Shown here: positions 30,674 to 40,959 of the stretch, piece after piece
Position numbering within the stretch: the stretch's first letter is position 1
Layout of the letters: each line of letters starts with the position of its first letter
From: Christensenellaceae bacterium Phil1
Lineage (GTDB): Bacteria > Bacillota > Clostridia > Christensenellales > CAG-138
Assembly: GCA_001940855.1 (NCBI GenBank)
Contig: MSGS01000062.1
Location: 1 to 64,000 of the forward strand
Length of the DNA: 64,000 bases
Reading direction: 5' to 3'
Program-made: the position numbers and the translations under genes
Notes under the pieces: generated by a model
The model's input: only the letters and a program-made list of their open reading frames with translations
Database searches by the model: none
Told to the model about the DNA's origin: nothing

Positions 30674-31819
30674 ATGAAAAAGTGCTTTTTATCCATGCTG
30701 ACCATTGCGCTGTGCGCCGCAATGCTGGCGTGTCCTGCGGCCTTGGCCGAAGGCGTGACTGCGGAAACGGGGCAGGTGAAGGCGGCAATAGTAACGGAGG
30801 CGCAGAGCGGGCAGCGCATATTTGAAAAGAATGCGGAGGAGCGGCTGAACCTTGGCGGGCTTGTGCGGCTGCCTGCGTTGCTGTATGCGCTGGAATGCAT
30901 GGACAGCGGTAAGCTTGCGGCGGATGAGAACATAGTAGTAAGTCCGGAGGCGGCAAGCGTTGGCGGGGCGACGGCCTTCCTTAAGGCGGGGGAGACAATA
31001 AAGGCCGGAACCGCAATGAAGGCTGCCGTGATGATAACCGCGGGAGACGCCACGTTTGCGCTGGCGGAAGCATGCGCAGGAGGGCAGGACGCGGCGGTAA
31101 AGGCCATAAACGAGCTGATGCAGGACGCGGGCGTATATACCGAAGTATCAAGCATAGACGGCAAGGGACTTATGCTGAGCGCAGAGGAATTGGCAAAGCT
31201 TGGCGCGCGGCTTGCAAAGTCCGGCACATACAAGCAATACAGCGCCCTGTATTTAGATGAAATACAGCACGGAAATGGCACAAGGACGGAGCTTGTTAAC
31301 CAAAATAAGCTTATAAAATCGCTCGACGGCTGCTTTGCGGGTTCTACGGGTTCGTCAAGCGAGGCGCAGTATTGCGGCGTGTTCATGGTAAAGCGCAAAG
31401 GCGCGGTGTTCATAGCGGCGGTGATAGGCGCGGCGGACTCAAAAACGCGCTTCAGCTGCGCAAGCAAAACCATTGAAGCTTCAGCCGCGGCGGTAAGCAT
31501 AAAAACGCCGGTTAAAAAGGGCGATAAGGTGGTTGAAAACGTCAGCGTGTCCGGCGGGATAACCAAAAACGTCAATCTTGTTGCGGCGGAGGACGTTACG
31601 CTTATAGTATGGAACGGGGACGAGCCAAGGAGCGTCATAAATGCGGAAGAAGCCTACGCTGCGCCCGTAAAGGCGGGGGATAAGGCCGGTACGCTTGAAT
31701 ATATATTTGAAATAAGCGGGGAATCGGTCAGTATAGACCTTGCTTTTGACGGAGACGTGGACACGGCGGGGCTTGCCGATTACGTTGTGCTCTGCTTTAC
31801 CAAATGGGTACATGTATAG
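30674..31819 (+). CDS. DacF-like D-Ala-D-Ala carboxypeptidase homologue lacking catalytic motifs
   Basis: Fold-level similarity (KAAIVTEAQSGQRIFEKNAEERL; AASVGGATAFLKAGE; NQNKLIKSLDGCFAGSTG..AQYCG), but SxxK, SxN and KTG are degenerate. Confidence 0.8.
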   Translation: MKKCFLSMLTIALCAAMLACPAALAEGVTAETGQVKAAIVTEAQSGQRIFEKNAEERLNLGGLVRLPALLYALECMDSGKLAADENIVVSPEAASVGGATAFLKAGETIKAGTAMKAAVMITAGDATFALAEACAGGQDAAVKAINELMQDAGVYTEVSSIDGKGLMLSAEELAKLGARLAKSGTYKQYSALYLDEIQHGNGTRTELVNQNKLIKSLDGCFAGSTGSSSEAQYCGVFMVKRKGAVFIAAVIGAADSKTRFSCASKTIEASAAAVSIKTPVKKGDKVVENVSVSGGITKNVNLVAAEDVTLIVWNGDEPRSVINAEEAYAAPVKAGDKAGTLEYIFEISGESVSIDLAFDGDVDTAGLADYVVLCFTKWVHV

Positions 31820-31832
31820 GCCTTTATGCGGC

Positions 31833-31861
31833 TTGAAAAAGCGGAAACGATATGATATAAT
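31833..31861 (+). promoter_or_regulatory. putative promoter of the pheST leader
   Basis: TTGAAA - 17 nt - TATAAT. Confidence 0.6.
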
Positions 31862-31879
31862 GCCCAAAGGAATTGGCAA

Positions 31880-32125
31880 TGACGGAGCAAAAGCGGCCTG
31901 CCGTTGCCGCAGAGAGGGCTGCATAAGCTGCAAGCAGCCTGCATGCGCGGCCGCACAAAGTTCTCTCCTGAGCCGCGTCGGGGAAGCCGCATGAGCAAAA
32001 TGCGGTGCGTAGTCGGCGCCGGGTAAGCCCGTTACAGCGGAAAAAGGCCCCGTGATGGCGGGGCGAATAAGGGTGGTACCACGAGCGCGCCTTCGTCCCT
32101 AAGGACGAGGCGCGTATTAGTTTTT
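31880..32125 (+). promoter_or_regulatory. T-box leader (Phe-responsive candidate) upstream of pheST
   Basis: T-box sequence AATAAGGGTGGTACCACG at 32066-32083, then terminator CGCGCCTTCGTCC..GGACGAGGCGCG plus T run; candidate UUC specifier near 31959; followed by pheS. Confidence 0.88.
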
Positions 32126-32144
32126 TAGGAGGTTTTTATCCAAA

Positions 32145-33167
32145 ATGAACGAGGCACTTGAAAAGATAAGGCAGGAAGCGCTCGCCCGCCTTCAGGAGGT
32201 GCGCGAGGAAAAGGAACTGGAAGAGCTTAATTCTTCCGTGCTTGGCAGGAGCGGCTCCCTTACGGGAATACTGCGCACGATGGGCCAGCTTGATAAGGAA
32301 CAGCGCGCAAAGCTTGGACAGGCTTCAAACGCCGTTAAAAAGGAACTGGAGCAGGCCATAGCGGAGCGCAGGGCAAAGATAGCCCAGCTTATGCAGCAGA
32401 AGGCGTTTGAAAAGGAAACGCTGGACGTGACCGAACCTGGTATCCGCCGCCAGCCCAGCGGCAGGCTGCACCCAATGACGCAGACTTACCGCGAAATTAG
32501 GGATGCGCTTATAGGCATGGGCTTCACCACGTTCCACGGTCCCGAAGTTGAATACGATGATTTTAACTTCACCAAGCTGAACCTTCCTAAGGATCATCCC
32601 GCGCGCGATATGCAGGACACGTTCTATGTTAACGATAAGGTAGTGCTCAGGACACATACCTCCCCCTGCGAAGCGAGGGCGCTTATGACCGTTAAGCCTC
32701 CGTTCAGGCTGGTAATACCGGGCCGCGTTTTCCGCGTAGACGAAGTTGATGCAAGCCACAGCCCGGTGTTTATGCAGATGGAAGGCCTTGTTGTGGATAA
32801 AAACATAAGCTTTGCCGATTTGAAGGGCACGCTTGACGAATTTGTGCATACCGTATTTGGGCCGGACGTAAAGACCCGTATGCGCCCGAGCTACTTCCCG
32901 TTTACCGAACCCTCTGCCGAGGTTGATATTTCCTGCACCATATGCGGCGGCAAGGGCTGCCGTGTGTGCAAGGGCACGGGCTGGCTTGAAATACTGGGCT
33001 GCGGCGTTACCAATCCGCATGAGCTTGAAAACTGCGGTCTTGATCCGCATGAGTGGAGCGCGTTCGCGTTCGGCATAGGCGTAGACAGGGTGACCAGCCT
33101 TAAATACGGCATAAACGACATCCGCCTTGAGTACGAAAACGACGCCCGCTTCCTGGGGCAGTTCTAA
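32145..33167 (+). CDS. pheS: phenylalanyl-tRNA synthetase alpha subunit
   Basis: GRLHPMTQTYREIRDALIGMGFTTFHGPEVEYDDFNFTKLNLPKDHPARDMQDTFY. Confidence 0.97.
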   Translation: MNEALEKIRQEALARLQEVREEKELEELNSSVLGRSGSLTGILRTMGQLDKEQRAKLGQASNAVKKELEQAIAERRAKIAQLMQQKAFEKETLDVTEPGIRRQPSGRLHPMTQTYREIRDALIGMGFTTFHGPEVEYDDFNFTKLNLPKDHPARDMQDTFYVNDKVVLRTHTSPCEARALMTVKPPFRLVIPGRVFRVDEVDASHSPVFMQMEGLVVDKNISFADLKGTLDEFVHTVFGPDVKTRMRPSYFPFTEPSAEVDISCTICGGKGCRVCKGTGWLEILGCGVTNPHELENCGLDPHEWSAFAFGIGVDRVTSLKYGINDIRLEYENDARFLGQF

Positions 33168-33181
33168 GGAGGTAAAGAAAC

Positions 33182-35587
33182 ATGAAACTTCCGCTTAGTT
33201 GGTTGAAAGATTACGTTGAATGGAACGTAACGCCAGATGAATTTGTTGAAAAACTGATGTGGCGCGGCTTCGAGTGCGCGGGCTACGAAGGCGAGATGGA
33301 CGGCATTACAAATGTTGTTGTCGGCAAAATAGTAGCCTTGCGTAAGCACGAGGATTCCGACCACCTTCAGATATGCACCATAGATGTTGGCGCGGAGGAA
33401 CCGCTTTGCATAGTCACCGGCGCGACCAATGTTTTTGAAGGGGCGCTGGTGCCCGTTGCAATGGACGGCGCGCATCTTACCGAAGGCATAGTTATTAAGC
33501 CTACCGTTATGCGCGGCGTGAAAAGCTACGGCATGCTTTGTTCCGGTCATGAGCTTGGCCTGAGCGAGGCGGACTACCCCGGCGCGGAGTTCAACGGCAT
33601 AATGATACTGCACGGGGAGCATCCCCTTGGGCAGAGCATACAGGAAGCCGTAGGCATGGACGATATAGTGTTCGATATAGAGCTTACGCCTAACCGTGCC
33701 GATTGCCAAAGCATAATTGGTATGTGCCGCGAAGCGGCGGCAGCGCTGGGCCAGAGGTTCAAGGAACCTACCATTCGCCATATCGAGGGCGAGGGCGACA
33801 TTCATGATTATGCGTCCGTAACGGTTGAAAACACCGAACTTTGTCCCCGCTATACGGCGCGCGTTGTAACTGACCTTAATATTGAACCTTCCCCCGCATG
33901 GATGCAGAAGCGCCTGCGCGCGGTCGGCATGAGGCCCATAAACAACATAGTTGACATAACGAACTATGTGCTGGTTGAATACGGCCACCCGATGCATGCG
34001 TTCGACCTTGCCTGCGTAAAGGACGGCAACATTGTTGTGCGCAATGCATACGAAAACGAGATAGTGACCACGCTGGACGGCAAAGAACGCGCGGTGACGC
34101 CGGACATGCTGCTGATTGCCGATCCTGAAAAGGGCGTCGGCATAGCGGGCGTTATGGGCGGACTGAACAGCGAAATAACCGCAGACACAAAGGCTACGCT
34201 GTTTGAAGCCGCTGCGTTCAAGGGCAGCAGCATCCGCGCGACCACAAGGAAGCTGCACCACGTTACCGATGCGGCAGCGCGCTTTATAAAGGGCGTTGAG
34301 CCCGTGAACGCCATGCTTGCGGAGGAAAGGGCGATAGAGCTTGTGGACGAACTGCACGCGGGCAAGGTAATCGGCGGCACGATAGACGTTTGCAATGCGG
34401 ACATAAGCGAACATATCATATATACCGACATTGCGCACATAAACCGCATACTGCATACCGAGATCGCCGGCGAGGACATGGCGAAAATGCTTGCAACCAT
34501 CAATATAGACGCTAAGGCAGCGGGTGATAAGCTTAAGGTGCGCATTCCCCATTTCCGTACCGATATAGAGGACGGCCTTGAGGCCGATTGGGATATTGCG
34601 GAAGAGGTGGCCCGCCTTTACGGATATTACAACATCAAGCCTTCCCTAATGTATGGCGATACGTTCGCGGGCAAGCTTGGCGCGGACTATGTGTTTGAGG
34701 ACAAGGTGAAGGACGAAATGGCGGCGCAGGGCTGCTATGAAATGTATAATTATAACTTCACCGGCCCCGCGGCGCTTGATGCTCTGCTTCTGGATAAGGA
34801 CAGCGAAAAGCGCCAGTGCGTGAAGATACTGAACCCCTTTGGTGAGGATCAGAGCCTGATGCGCACAACGCTCATAATGGGTATGCTCGATTCGCTAAAG
34901 CGCAATCAGGGCCGCAAAACCGGACATGACAGGTTCTTTGAAGTGGGCAACGTGCATTTTGACAATAACGACAGCCTGCCTGAAGAAAGGAAGATGCTCG
35001 GATTGCTGTTCAGCGGTGAAAATGAAAGCTACTTCACGCTCAAGGGCGCTGTGGAGCAGCTGCTTGAAAAGTTCAATCTTTTCGGCAAGGTTGAATTTGC
35101 GGCGGGCGGAAGCGAATTCTATCAGCCCGGCAGAAAGGCCGTGATGAGTATAGGCAAGGAACAGGTAGGCGAACTTGGCGCGGTGCATCCAAACGTGCTT
35201 AAGAGTTGGGGCATAGACGGCCGCGTATACTTTGCGGAAATAGATATGAATAAGCTTTTTGCCCATACCGGAGCAAAGCGCACATATAAGCCCATATCCA
35301 AGTTCCCCAAGGTTGCGCGCGATCTGGCCATAGTTGTGGACAACAAGGTGACCGCGGCGGAGGTAAGCCGCGTTATATCCCAGACCAAATTGAAGGTGAT
35401 ACTGGACGATGTGGAGCTGTTCGACGTGTACCGCGGCGTGGGCATTCCGGAAGGCAAGAAGAGCATGGCCTATTCCTTCACGCTCAGGAGCGAGGACCAT
35501 ACCCTTGTTGACGAAGAGATACAGGCGGCGGTGGGCAGCATAATACGCGCCCTTGAAACAAGGCTGAAAGCGGAACTGCGCAGCTGA
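33182..35587 (+). CDS. pheT: phenylalanyl-tRNA synthetase beta subunit
   Basis: MKLPLSWLKDYVEW; NNIVDITNYVLVEYGHPMHAFDL; C-terminal anticodon-binding fold. Confidence 0.97.
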   Translation: MKLPLSWLKDYVEWNVTPDEFVEKLMWRGFECAGYEGEMDGITNVVVGKIVALRKHEDSDHLQICTIDVGAEEPLCIVTGATNVFEGALVPVAMDGAHLTEGIVIKPTVMRGVKSYGMLCSGHELGLSEADYPGAEFNGIMILHGEHPLGQSIQEAVGMDDIVFDIELTPNRADCQSIIGMCREAAAALGQRFKEPTIRHIEGEGDIHDYASVTVENTELCPRYTARVVTDLNIEPSPAWMQKRLRAVGMRPINNIVDITNYVLVEYGHPMHAFDLACVKDGNIVVRNAYENEIVTTLDGKERAVTPDMLLIADPEKGVGIAGVMGGLNSEITADTKATLFEAAAFKGSSIRATTRKLHHVTDAAARFIKGVEPVNAMLAEERAIELVDELHAGKVIGGTIDVCNADISEHIIYTDIAHINRILHTEIAGEDMAKMLATINIDAKAAGDKLKVRIPHFRTDIEDGLEADWDIAEEVARLYGYYNIKPSLMYGDTFAGKLGADYVFEDKVKDEMAAQGCYEMYNYNFTGPAALDALLLDKDSEKRQCVKILNPFGEDQSLMRTTLIMGMLDSLKRNQGRKTGHDRFFEVGNVHFDNNDSLPEERKMLGLLFSGENESYFTLKGAVEQLLEKFNLFGKVEFAAGGSEFYQPGRKAVMSIGKEQVGELGAVHPNVLKSWGIDGRVYFAEIDMNKLFAHTGAKRTYKPISKFPKVARDLAIVVDNKVTAAEVSRVISQTKLKVILDDVELFDVYRGVGIPEGKKSMAYSFTLRSEDHTLVDEEIQAAVGSIIRALETRLKAELRS

Positions 35588-35614
35588 ACCGCAAAGGCAT
35601 AGACAATATCGCTG

Positions 35615-35648
35615 TCGGGGGCCTGAAAAGCATCGGGCTCCCGATTTT
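35615..35648 (+). terminator. rho-independent terminator after pheT
   Basis: TCGGGgGCC...GGGCTCCCGATTTTT stem. Confidence 0.6.
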
Positions 35649-35663
35649 TGTTTGCGCCGTACT

Positions 35664-35692
35664 TTCAAAATGTTACAGAAATATGGTATAAT
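35664..35692 (+). promoter_or_regulatory. putative promoter for pcrA
   Basis: TTCAAA - 17 nt - TATAAT. Confidence 0.55.
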
Positions 35693-35721
35693 AATTCCTA
35701 TCATAAGGAAGAGGTAAAATA

Positions 35722-37950
35722 ATGGATCTATCAGTTCTTAACGATAGGCAGCGCGAGGCCGTGGAGTGCCTTGAAGGGCCGCTGCTTGTGCTTGCCGGTG
35801 CAGGATCGGGCAAAACCAAGGTTTTAACATATCGCATAGCAAATTTGGTGGAGCATGGCGTGAAACCATGGAACATACTGGCGCTGACGTTTACCAATAA
35901 GGCTGCGCAGGAGATGCGCGAGCGTGCGTCCGCGCTTATAGGCAGCGATGCCGATGAAGCGTGGGTCACTACGTTCCATTCCTGCTGCGTAAGAATACTC
36001 AGAATAGACTGCGACAAGATAGGCTATGAGCGCAGCTTCACCATATATGACGACGCCGACCAGCTGAAGATAATAGGCGACATATTGAAGAACATGGGCA
36101 TAAGCGATAAGGCTGCGCCCAAGCGCGTCATTAAGGAAAATATATCAAACGCAAAAAACAAATCGCTGGACGTTAAGCGCTATATTCAGGAAAACTACAG
36201 CGACGACGGCATAACCGAAAAGGTGTTTGAGCAGTATCAGCGCCGCCTTATGGCCGCAAACGCGTTCGATTTTGACGATTTGCTCGTGAAAACGATAGAA
36301 CTGTTTGAACAATGCCCGGAGGTGCTTGAAAAGTACCAGAACCGCTTTAAGTATGTTCTTGTGGACGAATATCAGGATACCAACATGCCGCAGTACAGGT
36401 TTGTTGAAATGCTGTGCAGAAAGCATGGCAACCTTTGCGTTGTGGGCGACGATGACCAGAGCATATACGGCTGGCGCGGCGCGGATATAAAGAACATACT
36501 CAGCTTTGAAAAGGACTTTGAAGGCGCAAAGGTAGTGAGGCTGGAGCAGAACTACCGCTCCACCAAATATATATTGGATGCGGCAAACGCCGTTATAAGC
36601 CACAATTCCGGCAGAAAGCCAAAAACGCTTTGGACGGCGCAGGAAGGCGGGGACCCGATAGAACGTTACAGCGCCGATAATGAGCGCGATGAGGCCGCAT
36701 TTATAGCGCGAAAGATTCTTCAGGGCGTGCAGCAGGGCGCAAGCTACGGCGATTTTGCCATTCTGTACCGCACCAATGCGCAGAGCCGCGTAATAGAAAG
36801 CACGCTTGTGAATTACGGCATACCGCATAAGGTATTTGGCGGCGTAAGGTTCTATCAGCGCAAGGAGATAGCCGATATTATGGCTTATCTCAGGGCCATA
36901 GCCAATCCGGACGACGACGTTGCGTTTTCCCGCATAATAAACGTGCCGCGCCGCGGAATAGGGGATAAGACGATAGACGAGCTTGCCGCCGCCGCGGAAA
37001 AAAGCGGACAATCCATGCTTGTGACTGCGCTCAGCGGGGAAGGACTGCCACCCAAGATAGAGCAGAAGCTGAAGGGAATAGTGGATTTGATGAGCGAACT
37101 GATGGCACAGAGCGCGCTCATGCCGCTTTCGGATTTTGCCAAATATCTTGTGGATAAAATTGAATATCAGGCGTATTTGATAAGCGAGGATAAGAAGGGC
37201 GATGCGCTGATGCGCATGGATAACATATCCGAACTAATAGGCAATATAAAGGAAATAGAACACGATGTGCCGGAAGGTGAAAGCGCGCTGAGCGTGTTCC
37301 TTGAAAGCGTTGCGCTGGTGAGCGATATAGACTCGCTTGACGAAAGCGAGGGCGCCGTTGCGCTGATGACGCTGCATAGCGCGAAGGGACTTGAATTCCC
37401 AGTCGTATTTATGGCCGGCATGGAGGAAAACGTGTTCCCCACCCGCCGTGCGCGCGGGGACATGAGCATGGGCGCGCTTGAGGAAGAACGCAGACTTTGC
37501 TACGTTGGCATAACCCGTGCGCGGCAAAAGCTGTATCTTGTCAATGCGCAGACGCGCTCCATATTCGGCGAAACCACTATAAACCGCCCGTCCCGCTTCC
37601 TGGAAGAAATACCGCAGGAGCTTATGAAGGACGATAGGCCCAAGCGCGTTATTCCCAGCGAATACGAACGCCCCGCAAAGCCGGAAGTGACATACGCTTC
37701 CATGCAGGGCTTTGGCATGAAGCCGCCCAAGCGCACGCCGTATTCACAGCGTACCGAACCCACAAAGCCCAAGCTGAACGTTGAATATGTTCCTCTTATG
37801 CGCATAAGGCATGATAAATTCGGAGACGGTACTATAATAGACGTTTCGGGTACGGGCGGATCGATGACCGTGACTGTGGATTTTGACATAGGCGGAAAGA
37901 AGCGCTTTGCCGCGGCCTATGCCCCGCTTTACCCCATAACGGATGAATAA
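35722..37950 (+). CDS. pcrA: UvrD/PcrA-type ATP-dependent DNA helicase
   Basis: LNDRQREAVECLEGPLLVLAGAGSGKTKVLTYRIANLV; VDEYQDTN; MTLHSAKGLEFPVVF. Confidence 0.96.
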   Translation: MDLSVLNDRQREAVECLEGPLLVLAGAGSGKTKVLTYRIANLVEHGVKPWNILALTFTNKAAQEMRERASALIGSDADEAWVTTFHSCCVRILRIDCDKIGYERSFTIYDDADQLKIIGDILKNMGISDKAAPKRVIKENISNAKNKSLDVKRYIQENYSDDGITEKVFEQYQRRLMAANAFDFDDLLVKTIELFEQCPEVLEKYQNRFKYVLVDEYQDTNMPQYRFVEMLCRKHGNLCVVGDDDQSIYGWRGADIKNILSFEKDFEGAKVVRLEQNYRSTKYILDAANAVISHNSGRKPKTLWTAQEGGDPIERYSADNERDEAAFIARKILQGVQQGASYGDFAILYRTNAQSRVIESTLVNYGIPHKVFGGVRFYQRKEIADIMAYLRAIANPDDDVAFSRIINVPRRGIGDKTIDELAAAAEKSGQSMLVTALSGEGLPPKIEQKLKGIVDLMSELMAQSALMPLSDFAKYLVDKIEYQAYLISEDKKGDALMRMDNISELIGNIKEIEHDVPEGESALSVFLESVALVSDIDSLDESEGAVALMTLHSAKGLEFPVVFMAGMEENVFPTRRARGDMSMGALEEERRLCYVGITRARQKLYLVNAQTRSIFGETTINRPSRFLEEIPQELMKDDRPKRVIPSEYERPAKPEVTYASMQGFGMKPPKRTPYSQRTEPTKPKLNVEYVPLMRIRHDKFGDGTIIDVSGTGGSMTVTVDFDIGGKKRFAAAYAPLYPITDE

Positions 37951-37970
37951 AAAAGCAAGGATATTACGCG

Positions 37971-39977
37971 ATGAATGAACGTATGCGGCAGCTTGTTGCG
38001 CTGCTGAATGAATATGCCGAGGCATATTATAACTCCGCCGCGCCTAAGGTGAGCGATAAGGAATACGATGAGCTGTTCGATGAGCTTGTTCGCCTTGAAA
38101 AGGAGACGGGCACTGTGCTTGACGATTCGCCCACAAGGCGTGTCGGTTTCAAACCATTGAGCGAATTCAGCGAGCATAGGCACCTTGGCCGGCTTTGGAG
38201 CATGGATAAGGTGCGCACGGAGGGCGAGCTTATAGAATGGAGCAGACGTGCGGAAAGGCTGAGGGATGAATATAATCAGGCTCATCCCGATTCGCCGCTG
38301 CCTAAGCTTCGCTATGCGCTTGAATATAAATTCGACGGGCTTACCATAAACCTTACATACGACGGCGGAAAGCTTGTTCAGGCCGCAACGCGCGGCAACG
38401 GCGTTACGGGGGAGGCCATATTGCCCCAGGCAATGACAATAAGGACTATACCGCTTACAATACCGTTTAAGGGCAAAATGGAATGCCAGGGTGAATGCTA
38501 CATGCGGCTGAGCGTGCTTGATCAGCTTAACAAAAGCGGAGAAGAACAGCTTAAAAATGCGCGCAACGCTGCGGCAGGTGCGCTGAGAAATCTTGACCCT
38601 GCGGTGACGGCTAAGCGCAGGCTTGACGTTTGCATGTACAGCGTTGGCTATATTGAAGGCCGTGAGCTGATAGGGCATGAGGACACGATAAGCTTCCTTA
38701 AAGAAAACAATCTGCCAACGAGCGGCTTTATGGAGCTGTATGACGATATAAGGGACGTATACGCGGGCATAAAGCGCGCGGAAACGCGCAGAGACAGCCT
38801 TGATTTCCTTATAGACGGAATGGTCGTAAAAATCGTTGACGGCGCAACGCGGCGCGCATTGGGCAATACGGACAGGTTCCCGCGCTGGGCAATAGCGTTC
38901 AAGTTCGCGGCGGAAGAAACCACGACCATATTAAAGGACGTAACGTGGGAAGTGGGCCGCACGGGCAAGCTTACGCCGCGCGCGCATCTTGAACCGGTGG
39001 AGCTTGCGGGCGCGACAATAAGCCACGCTACGCTCAATAATTTTGACGATATAATAAGAAAACGCGTAGGGATAGGTTCGCGCGTGTTCATACGCCGCAG
39101 CAATGACGTTATTCCGGAAATAACCGGAGCCGTGCCGGACGATAAGCCGGAGCGGGAAATAGAAAAACCAATAAAATGCCCGGCATGCGGCGCGCACGTT
39201 GAGCACAGGGGAGTGCATCTTTACTGCACCAATTCCCTTTCTTGTCCGCCGCAGATAGCCGCGCGGCTGGCGCACTATGCTTCGCGCGAGGCGATGGACA
39301 TAGATACTTTTTCTGAAAAAACGGCCGCTGTGCTGGTGGAGAAAAAGGGACTAAGAAGCATACCCGATCTATATGACCTGAAGGCGAGCGACTATCGGGA
39401 ACTGTATGGCTTTAAGGATAAAAAGATAGCCAACCTTATGCAGGCGATAGAGAACAGCAAACATCCGACGCTCGGCGCGTTTTTATTTGCAATAGGCATA
39501 CCGAATGTTGGTTCAAAGACCGCGCGGGACATTGCAAAGCGGTTCGGCACGCTTGATGCCGTGCGCAGCGCAACTGTGGAGCAGCTTACTGAAATACCGG
39601 ACGTGGGCGCGATAGTCGCGCAGGACGTTGTGGATTTCTTCAGCGATGAATCTATATCCGCGCAGATAGACCGTCTGCTTGCGCACGGGGTGACTCCGAA
39701 AGCCGAGGAGGTATCGAGCGAACCCGGCCTGCTTACGGGTAAAACAATAGTCGTTACCGGCACGATGGAGCGCATGGGCAGGAGCGATATAGAGGCATTG
39801 ATAGCCAAGCTTGGCGGTAAGGCGGCGTCCTCCGTGAGCAAAAAAACGGACTTTGTCGTGGCAGGCCCCGGCGCCGGAAGTAAACTGGCAAAGGCGAATG
39901 AGCTTAGCATAAAAGTTATGAGCGAGAATGAGTTTTTTGATTATATAGGAGATACGGATGCGGATAGGCAAGCTTGA
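37971..39977 (+). CDS. ligA: NAD-dependent DNA ligase
   Basis: YEYKFDGLTINLTY; CPACGAHVEHRGVHLYC zinc finger; C-terminal BRCT. Confidence 0.96.
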   Translation: MNERMRQLVALLNEYAEAYYNSAAPKVSDKEYDELFDELVRLEKETGTVLDDSPTRRVGFKPLSEFSEHRHLGRLWSMDKVRTEGELIEWSRRAERLRDEYNQAHPDSPLPKLRYALEYKFDGLTINLTYDGGKLVQAATRGNGVTGEAILPQAMTIRTIPLTIPFKGKMECQGECYMRLSVLDQLNKSGEEQLKNARNAAAGALRNLDPAVTAKRRLDVCMYSVGYIEGRELIGHEDTISFLKENNLPTSGFMELYDDIRDVYAGIKRAETRRDSLDFLIDGMVVKIVDGATRRALGNTDRFPRWAIAFKFAAEETTTILKDVTWEVGRTGKLTPRAHLEPVELAGATISHATLNNFDDIIRKRVGIGSRVFIRRSNDVIPEITGAVPDDKPEREIEKPIKCPACGAHVEHRGVHLYCTNSLSCPPQIAARLAHYASREAMDIDTFSEKTAAVLVEKKGLRSIPDLYDLKASDYRELYGFKDKKIANLMQAIENSKHPTLGAFLFAIGIPNVGSKTARDIAKRFGTLDAVRSATVEQLTEIPDVGAIVAQDVVDFFSDESISAQIDRLLAHGVTPKAEEVSSEPGLLTGKTIVVTGTMERMGRSDIEALIAKLGGKAASSVSKKTDFVVAGPGAGSKLAKANELSIKVMSENEFFDYIGDTDADRQA

Positions 39978-40926
39978 TAACGATACGCTGAACGCGCTGA
40001 TACTGTCTAAATTTGCACATACGCGCAGCGAGGTGCTGTGTTCCCCGAAGGTTGGCGTGGACTGCGCGGCGGTGGACATGGGCGGGCGCATAGCTGTGCT
40101 GTCTACCGATCCTATAACAGCGGCGGATAAGCACCTTGGCGCACTTACGGTGCACGTAAGCTGCAACGATGCAGCGGCAGCGGGGGCGGAGCCGATAGGT
40201 CTGCTTACAACGCTGCTCGTCCCGCCAAGCGCAACGGAGGACGATATTGCGCGCGTAGCGGACGAACTGAGCGCGGCGGCAAAGGCGGCAAACGTTGAAA
40301 TAATAGGCGGACATACCGAAGTTACGGACGCGGTAACGCGCATGATAACCAGCGCCGCCGTTATAGCCAAGGCCGGTGAGCGCGGCATACTTACCACCGG
40401 CGGAATGAAGGAAGGGGACAGCATAGTGCTGTCTAAATGGGCATGCCTTGAAGGTACGGCAATAATAGCGAACGACTTTGCGGACAGGCTTGACGGCATA
40501 AGCCAAGCCGAACTTGAGGAAGCGCGCGGGTATATGAGCTATGTCAGTGTGGTCAGGGAAGGGCTTTATGCTTACGCGAACGGCGCGCATGCCATGCATG
40601 ACGTTACGGAAGGCGGCGTATTCGGCGCGGCATGGGAAATGAGCGAAGCTTCGGGTGTCGGAATAGAGATAGACGCTGCAAAGGTGCCGCTTAAGCCTGC
40701 CACGCAAAAGATATGCGCGGCGCTTGGGCTTGACCCGTTCAGACTGCTTTCGAGCGGGGCGATGCTCATCGCCTGCCCGGATGGGGAAACGCTTGCGAAC
40801 GGGCTTATGCAGATGGGCATAAACGCGGCGGTTATAGGCCGCGCCGGCGGCAAGGGCGTGCGCACTGCAAACGGGGAGGCGATAGCCCCGCCGGGCGCGG
40901 ATGAACTTTATAAGCTCTATAAATAA
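39958..40926 (+). CDS. AIR synthase-related / HypE-like protein
   Basis: GVDCAAVDMGGRIAVLSTDPITAADKHLGALTVHVSCNDAAAAGAEPIGLLTTLLVP; overlaps ligA 3' end. Confidence 0.8.
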   Translation: MRIGKLDNDTLNALILSKFAHTRSEVLCSPKVGVDCAAVDMGGRIAVLSTDPITAADKHLGALTVHVSCNDAAAAGAEPIGLLTTLLVPPSATEDDIARVADELSAAAKAANVEIIGGHTEVTDAVTRMITSAAVIAKAGERGILTTGGMKEGDSIVLSKWACLEGTAIIANDFADRLDGISQAELEEARGYMSYVSVVREGLYAYANGAHAMHDVTEGGVFGAAWEMSEASGVGIEIDAAKVPLKPATQKICAALGLDPFRLLSSGAMLIACPDGETLANGLMQMGINAAVIGRAGGKGVRTANGEAIAPPGADELYKLYK

Positions 40927-40959
40927 GGGCTTATTGCCCAACAAGCGAACAAATTGGGG

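Noticed and set aside
33164-34552. 462-aa minus-strand ORF opposite pheT
   Set aside because: Shadow ORF: antisense to a clear pheT reading frame, no recognisable domain, composition typical of antisense translation
39916-40944. 342-aa minus-strand ORF opposite the HypE-like gene
   Set aside because: Antisense shadow of a well-supported CDS; no homology signal
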